A stretch of DNA of 64,000 bases from Marinibacterium sp050389775 (GTDB lineage Bacteria > Pseudomonadota > Alphaproteobacteria > Rhodobacterales > Rhodobacteraceae): NCBI RefSeq assembly GCF_050389775.1, contig NZ_CP177144.1:868001-932000 (forward strand), written 5' to 3'. Made by a program: the position numbers and the translations under genes. Positions 56,586 to 64,000 of the stretch are shown here, one piece after another. The first letter of the stretch is position 1. The number at the start of each line of letters is the position of its first letter. Below the pieces are notes generated by a model. The model did no database searches, was not told the DNA's origin, and saw only the letters and a program-made list of their open reading frames with translations.

Positions 56586-57773
56586 ATGTCTCGTCGTGTT
56601 GAAATCGCTGGAACTGCTGCTGTAGCCGTACTGCTGGTCTCATCGGCCTTTGCGCAAGTTCACAATGGGCCGCCGCCCGACGATGGCGGCCCGCCGCCAA
56701 TGTCCGTTGAAGATCAGGAGCTTAGTAATGCACTTCAAGCGCGCATGGGTGACACTAGCACCCTCATGGAAAGCTTGCCGATCCCCGACAGCGCCGCCGA
56801 GTGCGGAGACGCTCCGGGAATCGGGCGGATGCTGTGCTTGATTGAACTTCTGAAGGCCGACGTGTCCGTGGATATCCTCGAACGCCTGCAACTGGACTAT
56901 TCCCGCATCGAGGCAGAAAACTGGAGCAACCTTCCTGCAGGAGCCTTTCCGAAGCGGCCGGGCGTCCTGCTGGGCGAGTTGAACGCCAAGCAGCGCGGGC
57001 TAGTCAAAGCGATCATGATGGAAGCCACAAGTGGCGAAAGTGAAGAAGGCTGGGACGAACTGGTCCAGACCCTTAACGCCGACGATTACATCAGCACCGT
57101 TAGCACCGACTACAAGGCCGGGTATTCCTCCTTCAACACCAAGTTTGCCTTTTTGGGCGTACCCGGACCAACCGGCGTCTGGCAGCTATACTACGGCGGC
57201 CACCATATGGCGTTCTCCAACACCTATGTCGACGGAGATCTGGCGGGCGCCACACCGTCCTTCCGGGGGATAGAGCCTTTTCCTTATTTCGAGATGAATG
57301 GCCGGGTGAACCAACCTCTGACGCAGGAACGGGATGCCTTTGCCACGCTGCTCAGCGCATTGACGGAGGATCAACGCACCGAAGCGCTGCTGGAAGGAAC
57401 TTACCGTGACATCCTTGCAGGACCGCAGGCCGATGACGCGCTTCCAGACAAATTCGAAGGCTTGCCTGTTGCCGAATTGGACGCGGACCAGACCAAGCTG
57501 CTTCTGGCTGCGATCAAAACTTACGTTGGCGATATATCCGAAGCCGATGCCATGGCCTATATGGCAAAATACTCCGCTGAGCTTCCCGAGACTTACCTCG
57601 GCTACTCGGGCACGCCGCAACTGAGCGCGGAAAACGATTACGTCCGGGTTCACGGGCCGTCTCTCTGGATCGAATTCTCGCTGCAATCGAATAAATCCAC
57701 TGAGAAGGTCGGCAACCACCCTCATTCGGTCTGGCGTGACCTGATGGACGATTACGGCGGGCAGACAGAGTGA
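56586..57773 (+). CDS. DUF3500 domain-containing exported protein
   Basis: A 395-residue protein with a signal peptide (MSRRVEIAGTAAVAVLLVSS, cut after AFA). The DUF3500 pattern is clear: WQLYYGGHHMAFSNTYV, ATPSFRGIEPFPY, and a C-terminal HPHSVWRDLMDDYG. Function unknown in general; His-rich motif may bind metal. Start ATG 56586 chosen because it opens the signal peptide. Its stop overlaps the next gene's GTG by four bases, so the two are coupled. Confidence 0.92.
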   Translation: MSRRVEIAGTAAVAVLLVSSAFAQVHNGPPPDDGGPPPMSVEDQELSNALQARMGDTSTLMESLPIPDSAAECGDAPGIGRMLCLIELLKADVSVDILERLQLDYSRIEAENWSNLPAGAFPKRPGVLLGELNAKQRGLVKAIMMEATSGESEEGWDELVQTLNADDYISTVSTDYKAGYSSFNTKFAFLGVPGPTGVWQLYYGGHHMAFSNTYVDGDLAGATPSFRGIEPFPYFEMNGRVNQPLTQERDAFATLLSALTEDQRTEALLEGTYRDILAGPQADDALPDKFEGLPVAELDADQTKLLLAAIKTYVGDISEADAMAYMAKYSAELPETYLGYSGTPQLSAENDYVRVHGPSLWIEFSLQSNKSTEKVGNHPHSVWRDLMDDYGGQTE

Positions 57774-58327
57774 GCTGGCGTGCAAGCATGTTCGCATTCG
57801 CGGCTATGGTCTGCCTCGCTGGGGGCGCTCTGGCGCACGCCTTGCCGGGGAGTGTTCTTTCACTGCGCCTTCAGGGGGGGCTCTTGCAACTGACGCTCCA
57901 GTTTCCGGTGGAAGACCTAATCATCGCGGCGCCCGAATTCGTAGCATTGGAGGACGTGGAGGCAGGCCAATCCGTCTCTGAGGAGTTAACGGATGAGCTG
58001 ACGCGCTATCTCAGCCGCCATCTTTCAGTCTCAGAAAATGGTGTCTCGTTAGACCTGAATATGACCGATGTGCGACTGCAACCCGCCCACCTTGATCATC
58101 TTGGCCAGTTTACTTTGCTCGTCAGCCAGTGGGAAATGATGGGTGCCGAAAAGGACTCAACACCTCTTGAGCTGTCCTACGACGCTGTGATGCATGAGGT
58201 GCGAAATCACCGCGCCACTGTGCAATGGATTGAACCGAATGGAGATTTACGTCTGATTTCAGAGTTCGGGTACTTTGACGCAGCCAATGGCGTCCTTCTC
58301 GACCTGCGCGCGGTCGGGCGGCAGTGA
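57770..58327 (+). CDS. HupE/UreJ-like N-terminal exported domain, membrane part missing
   Basis: A 185-residue protein: signal peptide (residues ~1-22), then a soluble domain starting HALPGSVLSLRL and including LELSYDAVMHEVRNHRATVQW, the pattern of the extracytoplasmic domain of HupE/UreJ proteins. In those proteins this is followed by 6-7 membrane helices with a GxDH-type motif. Here a TGA at 58325 ends it, and I find no helices downstream in any frame, so it is likely a truncated gene. GTG start overlaps the DUF3500 stop (GTGA). Confidence 0.75.
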   Translation: MSWRASMFAFAAMVCLAGGALAHALPGSVLSLRLQGGLLQLTLQFPVEDLIIAAPEFVALEDVEAGQSVSEELTDELTRYLSRHLSVSENGVSLDLNMTDVRLQPAHLDHLGQFTLLVSQWEMMGAEKDSTPLELSYDAVMHEVRNHRATVQWIEPNGDLRLISEFGYFDAANGVLLDLRAVGRQ

Positions 58328-58676
58328 GCTACGTCCCGCCAGTTGATCCGGCTGCATTGTCGTCGCACATGAAGCAAGGCCGAGCCTAAACTAGGCCGTG
58401 CGTGTTTAGACCGCCAACCGGTCTTTGGTGTGTGGTGCCGCGGATGTCTGCACGGTTCTGCGCAGTAGACGCCGGCGCACAACACAGCGAACGTCCGCAA
58501 AGGGCCGTGAGTGAAGTCCGCTGCTGTGTGCCACGTGCCAGCCCCGTTGCAGCGCCGCAGATCCGCCACGAGCCCACTACCGAAGTGTTAAATTATCGCT
58601 GTGCATGCTCGCAGCATTTCTTCCGCTGGAAGGTGGCTGACTGAAATTGGGCGCAGACTCTATCTGTTGCCTGCGG
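58328..58676. other. Intergenic debris downstream of the HupE-like gene
   Basis: A 349-base stretch with no supported gene. Contains GGATGTCTGCAC and CCGCAAAGGGCCGT, both also in the gap 60108-60627, hinting at related decayed sequence. Probably the point where the HupE-like gene was cut by rearrangement. Confidence 0.45.
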
Positions 58677-59585
58677 TCAAGGCGTGTACTGGCTGCGGCA
58701 CCAGGCGACCAGCGCCTCGGCGAAGAGGGACATTGCCGGCGACACCTCGCGCGACGGGTAATAGAGATAGAACCCCGGCAAGGGTCCGATGTGGTCGTCC
58801 AGCACGCTTTCCAGCCGGCCCGCCTCGATGTCCTCCGCGACCATGTGGTGCCATAAGCAAGTCAGTCCCAGACCCCGGATCGCGGCCTGCCGCAGCAACG
58901 CTCCGTCGTTGAACACCATCGTGGTGGCATCCCGGAACATCACCTCACCCGTCGGCCCGACGAACCGCCAGGGCATCACGCGGCCCGCCGAATGCATCCG
59001 GTAGCCGAGGCAAGGATGCCCCGCCAGATCCTCCGGCCGGACAGGCCGCCCGGCCCGGTCAAGATAATCGGGCGCCGCGACGACCACCGGCCGGGTCTCC
59101 TCGGTTAGGCGTTGGGCGATCATGTCCTGCTCCAAACTGTCCCCCATGCGGATACCGGCATCGAACCGGCCCTGCACCAGGTCTTCCAGCGCATCGGTTG
59201 CGGCGATCTCGATTTGGATCCCAGGGTGCGCGGCCCGGAAGGCCGGGAGCATCGGCAGGACCAGCAGATCAGCGGCGTCGCGCCCCATCGTCAGGCGCAG
59301 CAGCCCAGAGGGCTGATCCGCCGCGGCGGCCACCTGCGACAGCGCCGCGGTGATTTCGTCGAGCGCAGGGCCGAGCCGAGTCAACAGGGCCTCTCCCACG
59401 ATCGTCGGCGCGACCGAGCGCGTGGTGCGCGACAACAGCCGCTGGCCGATATCCTCCTCCAGCCGCCGGATGGCATGGCTCAGCGCCGATTGCGTGACGC
59501 CCAGCTCGGCCGCCGCGCGGGTGAAGCTGCCATGCTCGGCCACCACGCGCAACGCGGCAAGGGTATCGAGGCGGTCACGCGCCAT
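58677..59585 (-). CDS. LysR family transcriptional regulator
   Basis: A 302-residue regulator. N-terminal HTH LDTLAALRVVAEHGSFTRAA and LGVTQSALSHAIRRLE; the rest is a periplasmic-binding-fold effector domain. GGAGT precedes the ATG. It diverges from the RidA gene, which it probably controls; no effector is indicated. Confidence 0.95.
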   Translation of the reverse strand: MARDRLDTLAALRVVAEHGSFTRAAAELGVTQSALSHAIRRLEEDIGQRLLSRTTRSVAPTIVGEALLTRLGPALDEITAALSQVAAAADQPSGLLRLTMGRDAADLLVLPMLPAFRAAHPGIQIEIAATDALEDLVQGRFDAGIRMGDSLEQDMIAQRLTEETRPVVVAAPDYLDRAGRPVRPEDLAGHPCLGYRMHSAGRVMPWRFVGPTGEVMFRDATTMVFNDGALLRQAAIRGLGLTCLWHHMVAEDIEAGRLESVLDDHIGPLPGFYLYYPSREVSPAMSLFAEALVAWCRSQYTP

Positions 59586-59708
59586 TCATGACTCCATTTC
59601 ATTGACCCCAGAAAAATGACGGACTTCTGGCGCGAATGAAAGCAACGTATCTCCCTGCCGTAACGCGAGGGCGCAGCGCCCCCGCCGCCCCGGCACAAAG
59701 GACATCAG

Positions 59709-60107
59709 ATGGCTGACAGGATCACCCGCCTCAACCCGACCTCCCTTCCTGACACCAGCGCCATCGGATACGCGCAGATTTCCATCGTGCAGCCGGGGCG
59801 CATGGCCTTCGTCTCTGGCCAGGTGGCCGGTGCGGAGGCTGTGGCAAAGGGCTTCGAGGCGCAGGTCGCAGACGTGATGCGCAAGGCAAGCGCCGCGCTT
59901 GACGCGCTGGATGCCACCACCGACGACATCGTCTTGGCACGGGCCTACGTGGTCGACCTGGACGAGGCCCGGCTGGGCATCTGCGTCGCGCAGATCAACG
60001 CCTTTTGCAAAGGCGCCACGCCGTCGCTGACGGGGGTTGGCGTGGCCGCACTGGCTGGCCCGGGTCTGCTGGTCGAGATGGAATTGCAGGTCCTGCTGCG
60101 CGACTGA
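59709..60107 (+). CDS. RidA family protein
   Basis: A 132-residue YjgF/YER057c/UK114 trimer-forming protein. The family deaminates reactive enamine/imine intermediates. IVQPGRMAFVSGQVA and PSLTGVGVAALAGPGLLVEMEL are recognisable. The key Arg (usually in R(V)EIE near the end) appears replaced: the sequence is LLVEMELQV, so catalytic imine deaminase activity is uncertain. It diverges from a LysR gene. Confidence 0.92.
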   Translation: MADRITRLNPTSLPDTSAIGYAQISIVQPGRMAFVSGQVAGAEAVAKGFEAQVADVMRKASAALDALDATTDDIVLARAYVVDLDEARLGICVAQINAFCKGATPSLTGVGVAALAGPGLLVEMELQVLLRD

Positions 60108-60627
60108 TGCGATGTCAGCGACGCCACGCGGGGGGCGCTTGTTCCGCAAAATGCGTTCGAGCAGGCCCGCGTCTCGACCTCCCCGTGCTTGTCAGGAGGC
60201 AATGAGAAAGCACGCCGCCGATCGGACATTGTGTCTCCGATGCCTGGGATGTCTGCACTGCGGACCTTCTGTTATCGTGTGTCGCTGCGCCGTGTCACGA
60301 ACGGCCGGTTCGGGGAAGCTGCGCTGCGGCGTTGCCTCTTCCGGCAAATGGCCGCAAAGGGCCGTCAGGGTTCCGCGGACCTGCTTCATCTGCCCGATAC
60401 ACCTGCCGCGCCGCCGTCTGACCGGTTCTAGCTCAGACTACCGGTTGCCGTATGTGCAGCATGCTGCAAGTGCCGACCGAACGCGCTGAAAATCTCGGCC
60501 CAAAACCGCCGTTCAGTCTCTGGCCGACCGCTGTGGTGAAGCTTCACCAGACCCGTCATTCGTCCATCGCGCAACATTTTCGGAAGACGAATGTCGTTGA
60601 TGCGGACAAAGCCGCGCTGACCTCAGA
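60108..60627. other. Intergenic region, no supported gene
   Basis: A 520-base stretch between RidA and the convergent SDR gene. Open frames are unconvincing (Arg/Cys-rich, no ribosome sites). Shares short blocks with the gap 58328-58676. Confidence 0.45.
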
Positions 60628-61446
60628 TCAGGTACGTGCGTTAGATGCGTCGATTTCACTGGCCAGTTGGCGGCATTTCGCACCGGCCCACTCATGAGCG
60701 TCCGCGCCGAACAGCAACCGCCGGTCGGGCGCGTCGGACGATGCTTCGTTGACGATCAGCGCGGCCAGCTCTTCGGGGTCGTTGTCCTGCGCGCCGTTCG
60801 CCTGCGAAATGAAGCCCCGGAACGCGGTAACCGCCTCGGCGTAATCATCGATCTCGAGGTCGCCCTGACGCGCGGTGGAGGGATCGAGGAAGTTCGTGCG
60901 CATCATGCCCGGATCGACAATCAGGGATCGAATGCCGAGCGGCGCGATCTCTTCGGCAAGGCCCTCCATCCAGCCCTCAAGGGCAAACTTGGAGGCGGAG
61001 TAGATAGATCCGCCGGGGTTGGAGACCAAGCCGTTCACTGACGAGATTGTCACCACCAGACCCGACCGCTGGCGGCGCATCGTCGGCAGAACGGCACGGG
61101 CCACGTTCATCGCCCCGAAGACGTTAATCTCGAACTGTCGGCGCACATCGTCGTCGCGGATCGTCTCGAAAAAACCAAGCTGCGCGCGACCGGCATTGTT
61201 GACCAGCACGTCGATTTGTCCAAAGACCTTGACGACCGAGTCATGGGCCTCTGCCACAGCGGCAGCGTCTGTCACGTCAAGGGGCAGGGCGAGTAGCCTG
61301 TCTTCGGGCGCGGCGAGGCGCTCGGCCAGCCCGTCGACGGCCCGGCTGGTAGCCGCAACCTTGTCGCCCGCGCGCAATGCGTCCCGCGCTATGAGATACC
61401 CCAGCCCCTTGGCGGCGCCGGTGATGAACCACACTTTGTCAGTCAT
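60628..61446 (-). CDS. SDR family oxidoreductase
   Basis: A 272-residue classical SDR. The cofactor motif TGAAKGLG, NNAG, and the catalytic SxnYSASK (SSVNG then IYSASKFALEG) are complete. PGMMRTNFLDPS is typical of the branch annotated as oxidoreductases of unknown substrate. It diverges from a LysR regulator, with an inverted repeat between, the usual setup for LysR-controlled target genes. Confidence 0.94.
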   Translation of the reverse strand: MTDKVWFITGAAKGLGYLIARDALRAGDKVAATSRAVDGLAERLAAPEDRLLALPLDVTDAAAVAEAHDSVVKVFGQIDVLVNNAGRAQLGFFETIRDDDVRRQFEINVFGAMNVARAVLPTMRRQRSGLVVTISSVNGLVSNPGGSIYSASKFALEGWMEGLAEEIAPLGIRSLIVDPGMMRTNFLDPSTARQGDLEIDDYAEAVTAFRGFISQANGAQDNDPEELAALIVNEASSDAPDRRLLFGADAHEWAGAKCRQLASEIDASNART

Positions 61447-61501
61447 CCTGTCAGTCCTTTCATTGGTCGCCTCTCATATTAAGTGGTCTTTTTGTTTGAC
61501 G

Positions 61502-61543
61502 ATTAGACCCTTGAAAATTGTCGCGATCAGTAGCTTGTCTAAT
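61502..61543. promoter_or_regulatory. Candidate LysR operator
   Basis: Inverted arms ATTAGAC (61502-61508) and GTCTAAT (61537-61543) span 42 bases and end at the LysR start codon. The intervening sequence is AT-rich. LysR regulators typically bind such spaced dyads near divergent promoters. Confidence 0.45.
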
Positions 61544-61545
61544 GA

Positions 61546-62436
61546 ATGGACCCGCGCAGATTCTCAGACTTGATCACTTTCAGCCGCGTCGCGGAGACGC
61601 GAAGCTTCACTGCGGCGGCGCAGAGCCTCGGGGTGACCCAGTCTGCCGTCAGCCAGACAGTGAAGCGGCTTGAGGCGGACCTTGGCATCAGGTTGTTGTC
61701 ACGCTCAACGCGCAGCCTGGCACCGACATCAGCGGGCGAGCAGCTGCTGGCCACCCTTGCGCCCAATGTCGCTGAGCTTGACGCGAAGCTCGCCGATCTC
61801 GAACGGCTGCGCGAAGAGCCGGGCGGGCAGCTCAGGGTGACCTGCGGCAAACACGCCGCGGATACACTTGTTTGGCCGGCCTTCTCCAGATTGCTGGCCG
61901 CGCATCCCGACATCGAGGGCGAGCTGAGTGTCGAGGACAGATACGTAGATATCGTCGCAGAGCGGTTCGATGTCGGGATACGGATGCGCGACAACCTGCA
62001 ACTCGACATGGTTTCTGTCCCCGTCGGGCCCCCCCTGCGCTCGGTCGTTGTCGGCGCGCCGGGGTATCTTGATGCCTGCACAGCCCTGGATTCCCCGCGC
62101 GATCTCTCACGGCATCGCTGCATCGGGTTCCGGACCGCGGGCGGTATCCTGTCGCCTTGGTCCTTCGAAAGGGACGGCCGCACTGAGACGGTGAAGGTCA
62201 CATCCTCGGTCGTCGTCAACGACGGTAACGCGTTGGTTGCGGCGGCCTGTGCGGGGATTGGACTGGCCTATGTGCTGGAGGAACTGGCCGCTCCGTTCTT
62301 GCGGGACGGGCGGCTTGTCGAGGTTCTCCGAAACTGGTCTCCACGGTTCGCAGGCTATCACGCCTACTACTCGAACCGACGCCATCCGCCCCCGGCGGTG
62401 AGGCTTTTCATCGACCTCTTGCGGCAGGAGATCTGA
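61546..62436 (+). CDS. LysR family transcriptional regulator
   Basis: A 296-residue regulator: HTH FSRVAETRSFTAAAQSLG and TQSAVSQTVKRLEADLG, then the effector domain with GIRMRDNLQLDM. Starts at ATG 61546; an ATG four bases upstream is out of frame. Diverges from the SDR gene, its likely target. Similar in organisation to the LysR-RidA pair at 58677. Confidence 0.95.
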   Translation: MDPRRFSDLITFSRVAETRSFTAAAQSLGVTQSAVSQTVKRLEADLGIRLLSRSTRSLAPTSAGEQLLATLAPNVAELDAKLADLERLREEPGGQLRVTCGKHAADTLVWPAFSRLLAAHPDIEGELSVEDRYVDIVAERFDVGIRMRDNLQLDMVSVPVGPPLRSVVVGAPGYLDACTALDSPRDLSRHRCIGFRTAGGILSPWSFERDGRTETVKVTSSVVVNDGNALVAAACAGIGLAYVLEELAAPFLRDGRLVEVLRNWSPRFAGYHAYYSNRRHPPPAVRLFIDLLRQEI

Positions 62437-62615
62437 GCATCACCAGTGTTTTGGGTACAAGGAGCTTTACGGCTCACTCCGGCCCTCGCCGGCCCTTCAA
62501 ACTCAGCTCGGCTGTCGCATCGCAGCACCTGCAAGCGGACATTGCCCGAGCCTAGAGTTTTCAGGAGAATATGACGCGCTGTCCGGACCAACCCCAGAGA
62601 CAGCGCGTCAGGTGT

Positions 62616-63317
62616 TCAGCGGAACCTGGCTGCGTTCTCTGCAGCCGCGGCATCCGTGTCGCCCTGACCGAACGCCGACGGTCGCGGCTCCGGCAGTTGC
62701 AGAGCCTCTTGAACCCGCGGCATGGCGTCGATGCGGTCGAACCACGCTTGCAGGTTCGGCAATCCGTCGACGCGCACCGTGGCCCAGAAGTAGCTGCGCG
62801 CCCAAGGGTAGGTCGCAATATCGGCGATGGACATCGTATCACCTACCAGCCACTCGCGCCCTGCGAGCCGCGTATCCAGCACCTCCAGCAGGCGGCGGCT
62901 TTCGGTCACGTAGCGATCAATAGCGTAGGGCACCTCGTCACCATTCGGCTTGGCGATCCGCTGGAAGAACATCGCCTGGCCCATCATCGGGCCGATCCCG
63001 CCCATCTGGAACATCAGCCATTGCAGCGTCTCCGAGCGCTCCTTGGGGTCGTGGCTGAGGAGCCGATCGTATTTCTCGGCAAGATACCACAGGATCGCGC
63101 CGCTCTCGAAAACCGCGAAGTCACCCGCGCCGCGATCCACGATGGTCGGAATGCGCCCGTTTGGATTCAGGAGCAGGTAATCGGGCGCCTTCTGCTCCTT
63201 TTTGCCGAAATCAATCGGCACCAGTTCGTAGTCGATCTGCGCTTCGTGCAGGAAGATCAGGGGCTTCCAGCCGTTCATGGTGTTGGCGGTGTAGAGAACG
63301 ATATCAGGCCGCGTCAT
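62616..63317 (-). CDS. Glutathione S-transferase family protein (YfcG/Ure2-like)
   Basis: A 233-residue GST. LYTANTMNGWKPLIFLHEA opens the thioredoxin half; NGRIPTIVD and FESGAILWYLAEKY follow, as in YfcG-type disulfide-bond oxidoreductases; C-terminal half has YPWARSYFWATV and FDRIDAMPRVQEAL. Its start overlaps the end of the flavodoxin-fold gene by 14 bases, so both are translated from one mRNA. Confidence 0.94.
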   Translation of the reverse strand: MTRPDIVLYTANTMNGWKPLIFLHEAQIDYELVPIDFGKKEQKAPDYLLLNPNGRIPTIVDRGAGDFAVFESGAILWYLAEKYDRLLSHDPKERSETLQWLMFQMGGIGPMMGQAMFFQRIAKPNGDEVPYAIDRYVTESRRLLEVLDTRLAGREWLVGDTMSIADIATYPWARSYFWATVRVDGLPNLQAWFDRIDAMPRVQEALQLPEPRPSAFGQGDTDAAAAENAARFR

Positions 63318-63912
63318 TGCTGAGCTCCCCGAAGGTCATTGCGAGATGGGCGTCGAACCGGGCGAGGTCGGAGGCCACGTCGGGGTTCTTCATCACGTCG
63401 AAGGCCCCGACGGTCGGCAGCGGCGTCATGCCGAAGAACCTGGCGTTCAGATGGACGGGGCGGAGGAGATCATCCAGCGACATGCCCTCGAAGAACGGCT
63501 CTGCCGGGTCATCGAAGGCCTCAGACGGGGCGTTCAGCGTGGCCGAGATCATGTAACGTGTGCCTACCAGCTTGCCGCCCATGCCGTAATTCGCTTTCGG
63601 AGCCACGGAGCTGCGGCCGTCACCGTTGCTGAGCTGCCCGCCCATGCCGACCGTGTAGACCTCGTCCATGTACTTCTTGAACGACCACGGCACGCCCATC
63701 CAGTTTACCGGGAATTGCAGAAGGACCACATCCGCCCAGAGGTGGCTGTCCACCTCGGCCTGCACGTCGTATCCGGCCGCGACCGTGGTCAGGCGAACCT
63801 CGTGACCCTGCGCCTCAAATGTCGCCTTGGCGCGCTCCGCGAGCGTTTTGTTGAGTTTACCGGGGGCAAATTCATAAGGCTGCGCGCCGTTCAGGATGTG
63901 GATCTTGCTCAT
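63304..63912 (-). CDS. NAD(P)H quinone oxidoreductase, MdaB-like flavodoxin fold
   Basis: A 202-residue FAD/FMN oxidoreductase. The N-terminus IHILNGAQPYEFAPGKLNKTL is typical of MdaB; the central FPVNWMGVPWSFKKYMDEVYT and MGGKLVGTRYMISAT match the family. It reduces quinones by two electrons, avoiding radical formation. Start at ATG 63912 with GGAAGAGA upstream. First gene of a two-gene unit with the GST. Confidence 0.92.
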   Translation of the reverse strand: MSKIHILNGAQPYEFAPGKLNKTLAERAKATFEAQGHEVRLTTVAAGYDVQAEVDSHLWADVVLLQFPVNWMGVPWSFKKYMDEVYTVGMGGQLSNGDGRSSVAPKANYGMGGKLVGTRYMISATLNAPSEAFDDPAEPFFEGMSLDDLLRPVHLNARFFGMTPLPTVGAFDVMKNPDVASDLARFDAHLAMTFGELSNDAA

Positions 63913-64000
63913 ATCGTCTCTTCCGTTGCTCCGCCCGCTTGACTTCGGCGGGGTCCGGGATGAGATGACTGTGGTGGGAAGTAAAAACAACCAGTATACT

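Noticed and set aside
60108..60627. Small genes in the RidA-SDR gap
   Set aside because: Frames up to 150 codons have Cys/Arg-rich composition, no ribosome sites and no family resemblance.
52493..64000. Second attachment site (copy of the tRNA-Lys 3' end)
   Set aside because: I looked for GCAGGTTCGAATCCTGC-like sequence downstream and saw none; the element's far end is probably outside the window.

Overview
The window is high-GC DNA from an alphaproteobacterium, most likely a member of the Rhodobacterales (Paracoccaceae/Roseobacteraceae). The inference rests on family content: a petABC operon for the cytochrome bc1 complex with PetP/PetR-type regulators, an HDAC-xseB-ispA-dxs operon, a TPP-riboswitch thiBPQ operon, an ohr/ohrR pair, and a large sensor kinase. 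Open frames on the opposite strand of real genes are very long, as expected at this GC content.

Layout. Positions 1-200 hold a tandem array of short palindromes. Positions 254-6424 run on the minus strand: an SDR oxidoreductase, the ribosome-rescue hydrolase ArfB, an 18-codon small ORF with an unusually long Shine-Dalgarno match, a queuosine-precursor transporter, then a phytase/esterase-like exported protein, MepA and an MFS carrier. YggT, RecQ and YaaA follow on the plus strand (6607-10053). A hybrid histidine kinase (minus) diverges from a giant alpha-2-macroglobulin gene coupled to pbpC (12531-20047). Next come an epimerase-like protein, an unknown gene, and the isoprenoid/DNA-repair operon HDAC-xseB-ispA-dxs (22364-26355, minus). 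petP-petR diverge from ilvE, with a palindrome lying inside the petP promoter. ohr and ohrR diverge across palindromic operators. After these lie a zinc peptidase, an orphan DnaB-like ATPase, PhoD, CobO, a DMT permease, AroC, a cupin, thiBPQ, PaiB, a GST, an unknown membrane protein, petABC, MtaB-DapF and a periplasmic ClpP-like/PAN protein.

At 52493 a tRNA-Lys gene is followed directly by a tyrosine integrase facing it. This marks the start of an integrated element, and sequence from here on has a less uniform, more accessory character. The element begins with an integrase module (small excisionase-like protein, 57-aa protein, integrase) divergent from a helix-turn-helix regulator across paired operator palindromes. 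Behind it are exported proteins of the YHYH, DUF3500 and HupE-like families, the last missing its membrane half. The window ends with two LysR regulators, RidA, an SDR, a GST and a flavodoxin-fold quinone reductase, which read as an electrophile or redox detoxification set. I saw no second copy of the tRNA 3' end, so the far boundary of the element is not located.

The strongest candidates for new biology are the small ORF RNA at about 2130-2296 (15-nt complementarity to the 16S 3' end plus an internal anti-Shine-Dalgarno stretch), the tandem palindrome array, a dispersed repeat family that also forms a terminator-like hairpin, the orphan DnaB-like ATPase, the unknown 590-aa glycine-zipper membrane protein, and the YHYH/DUF3500/HupE-like cluster.
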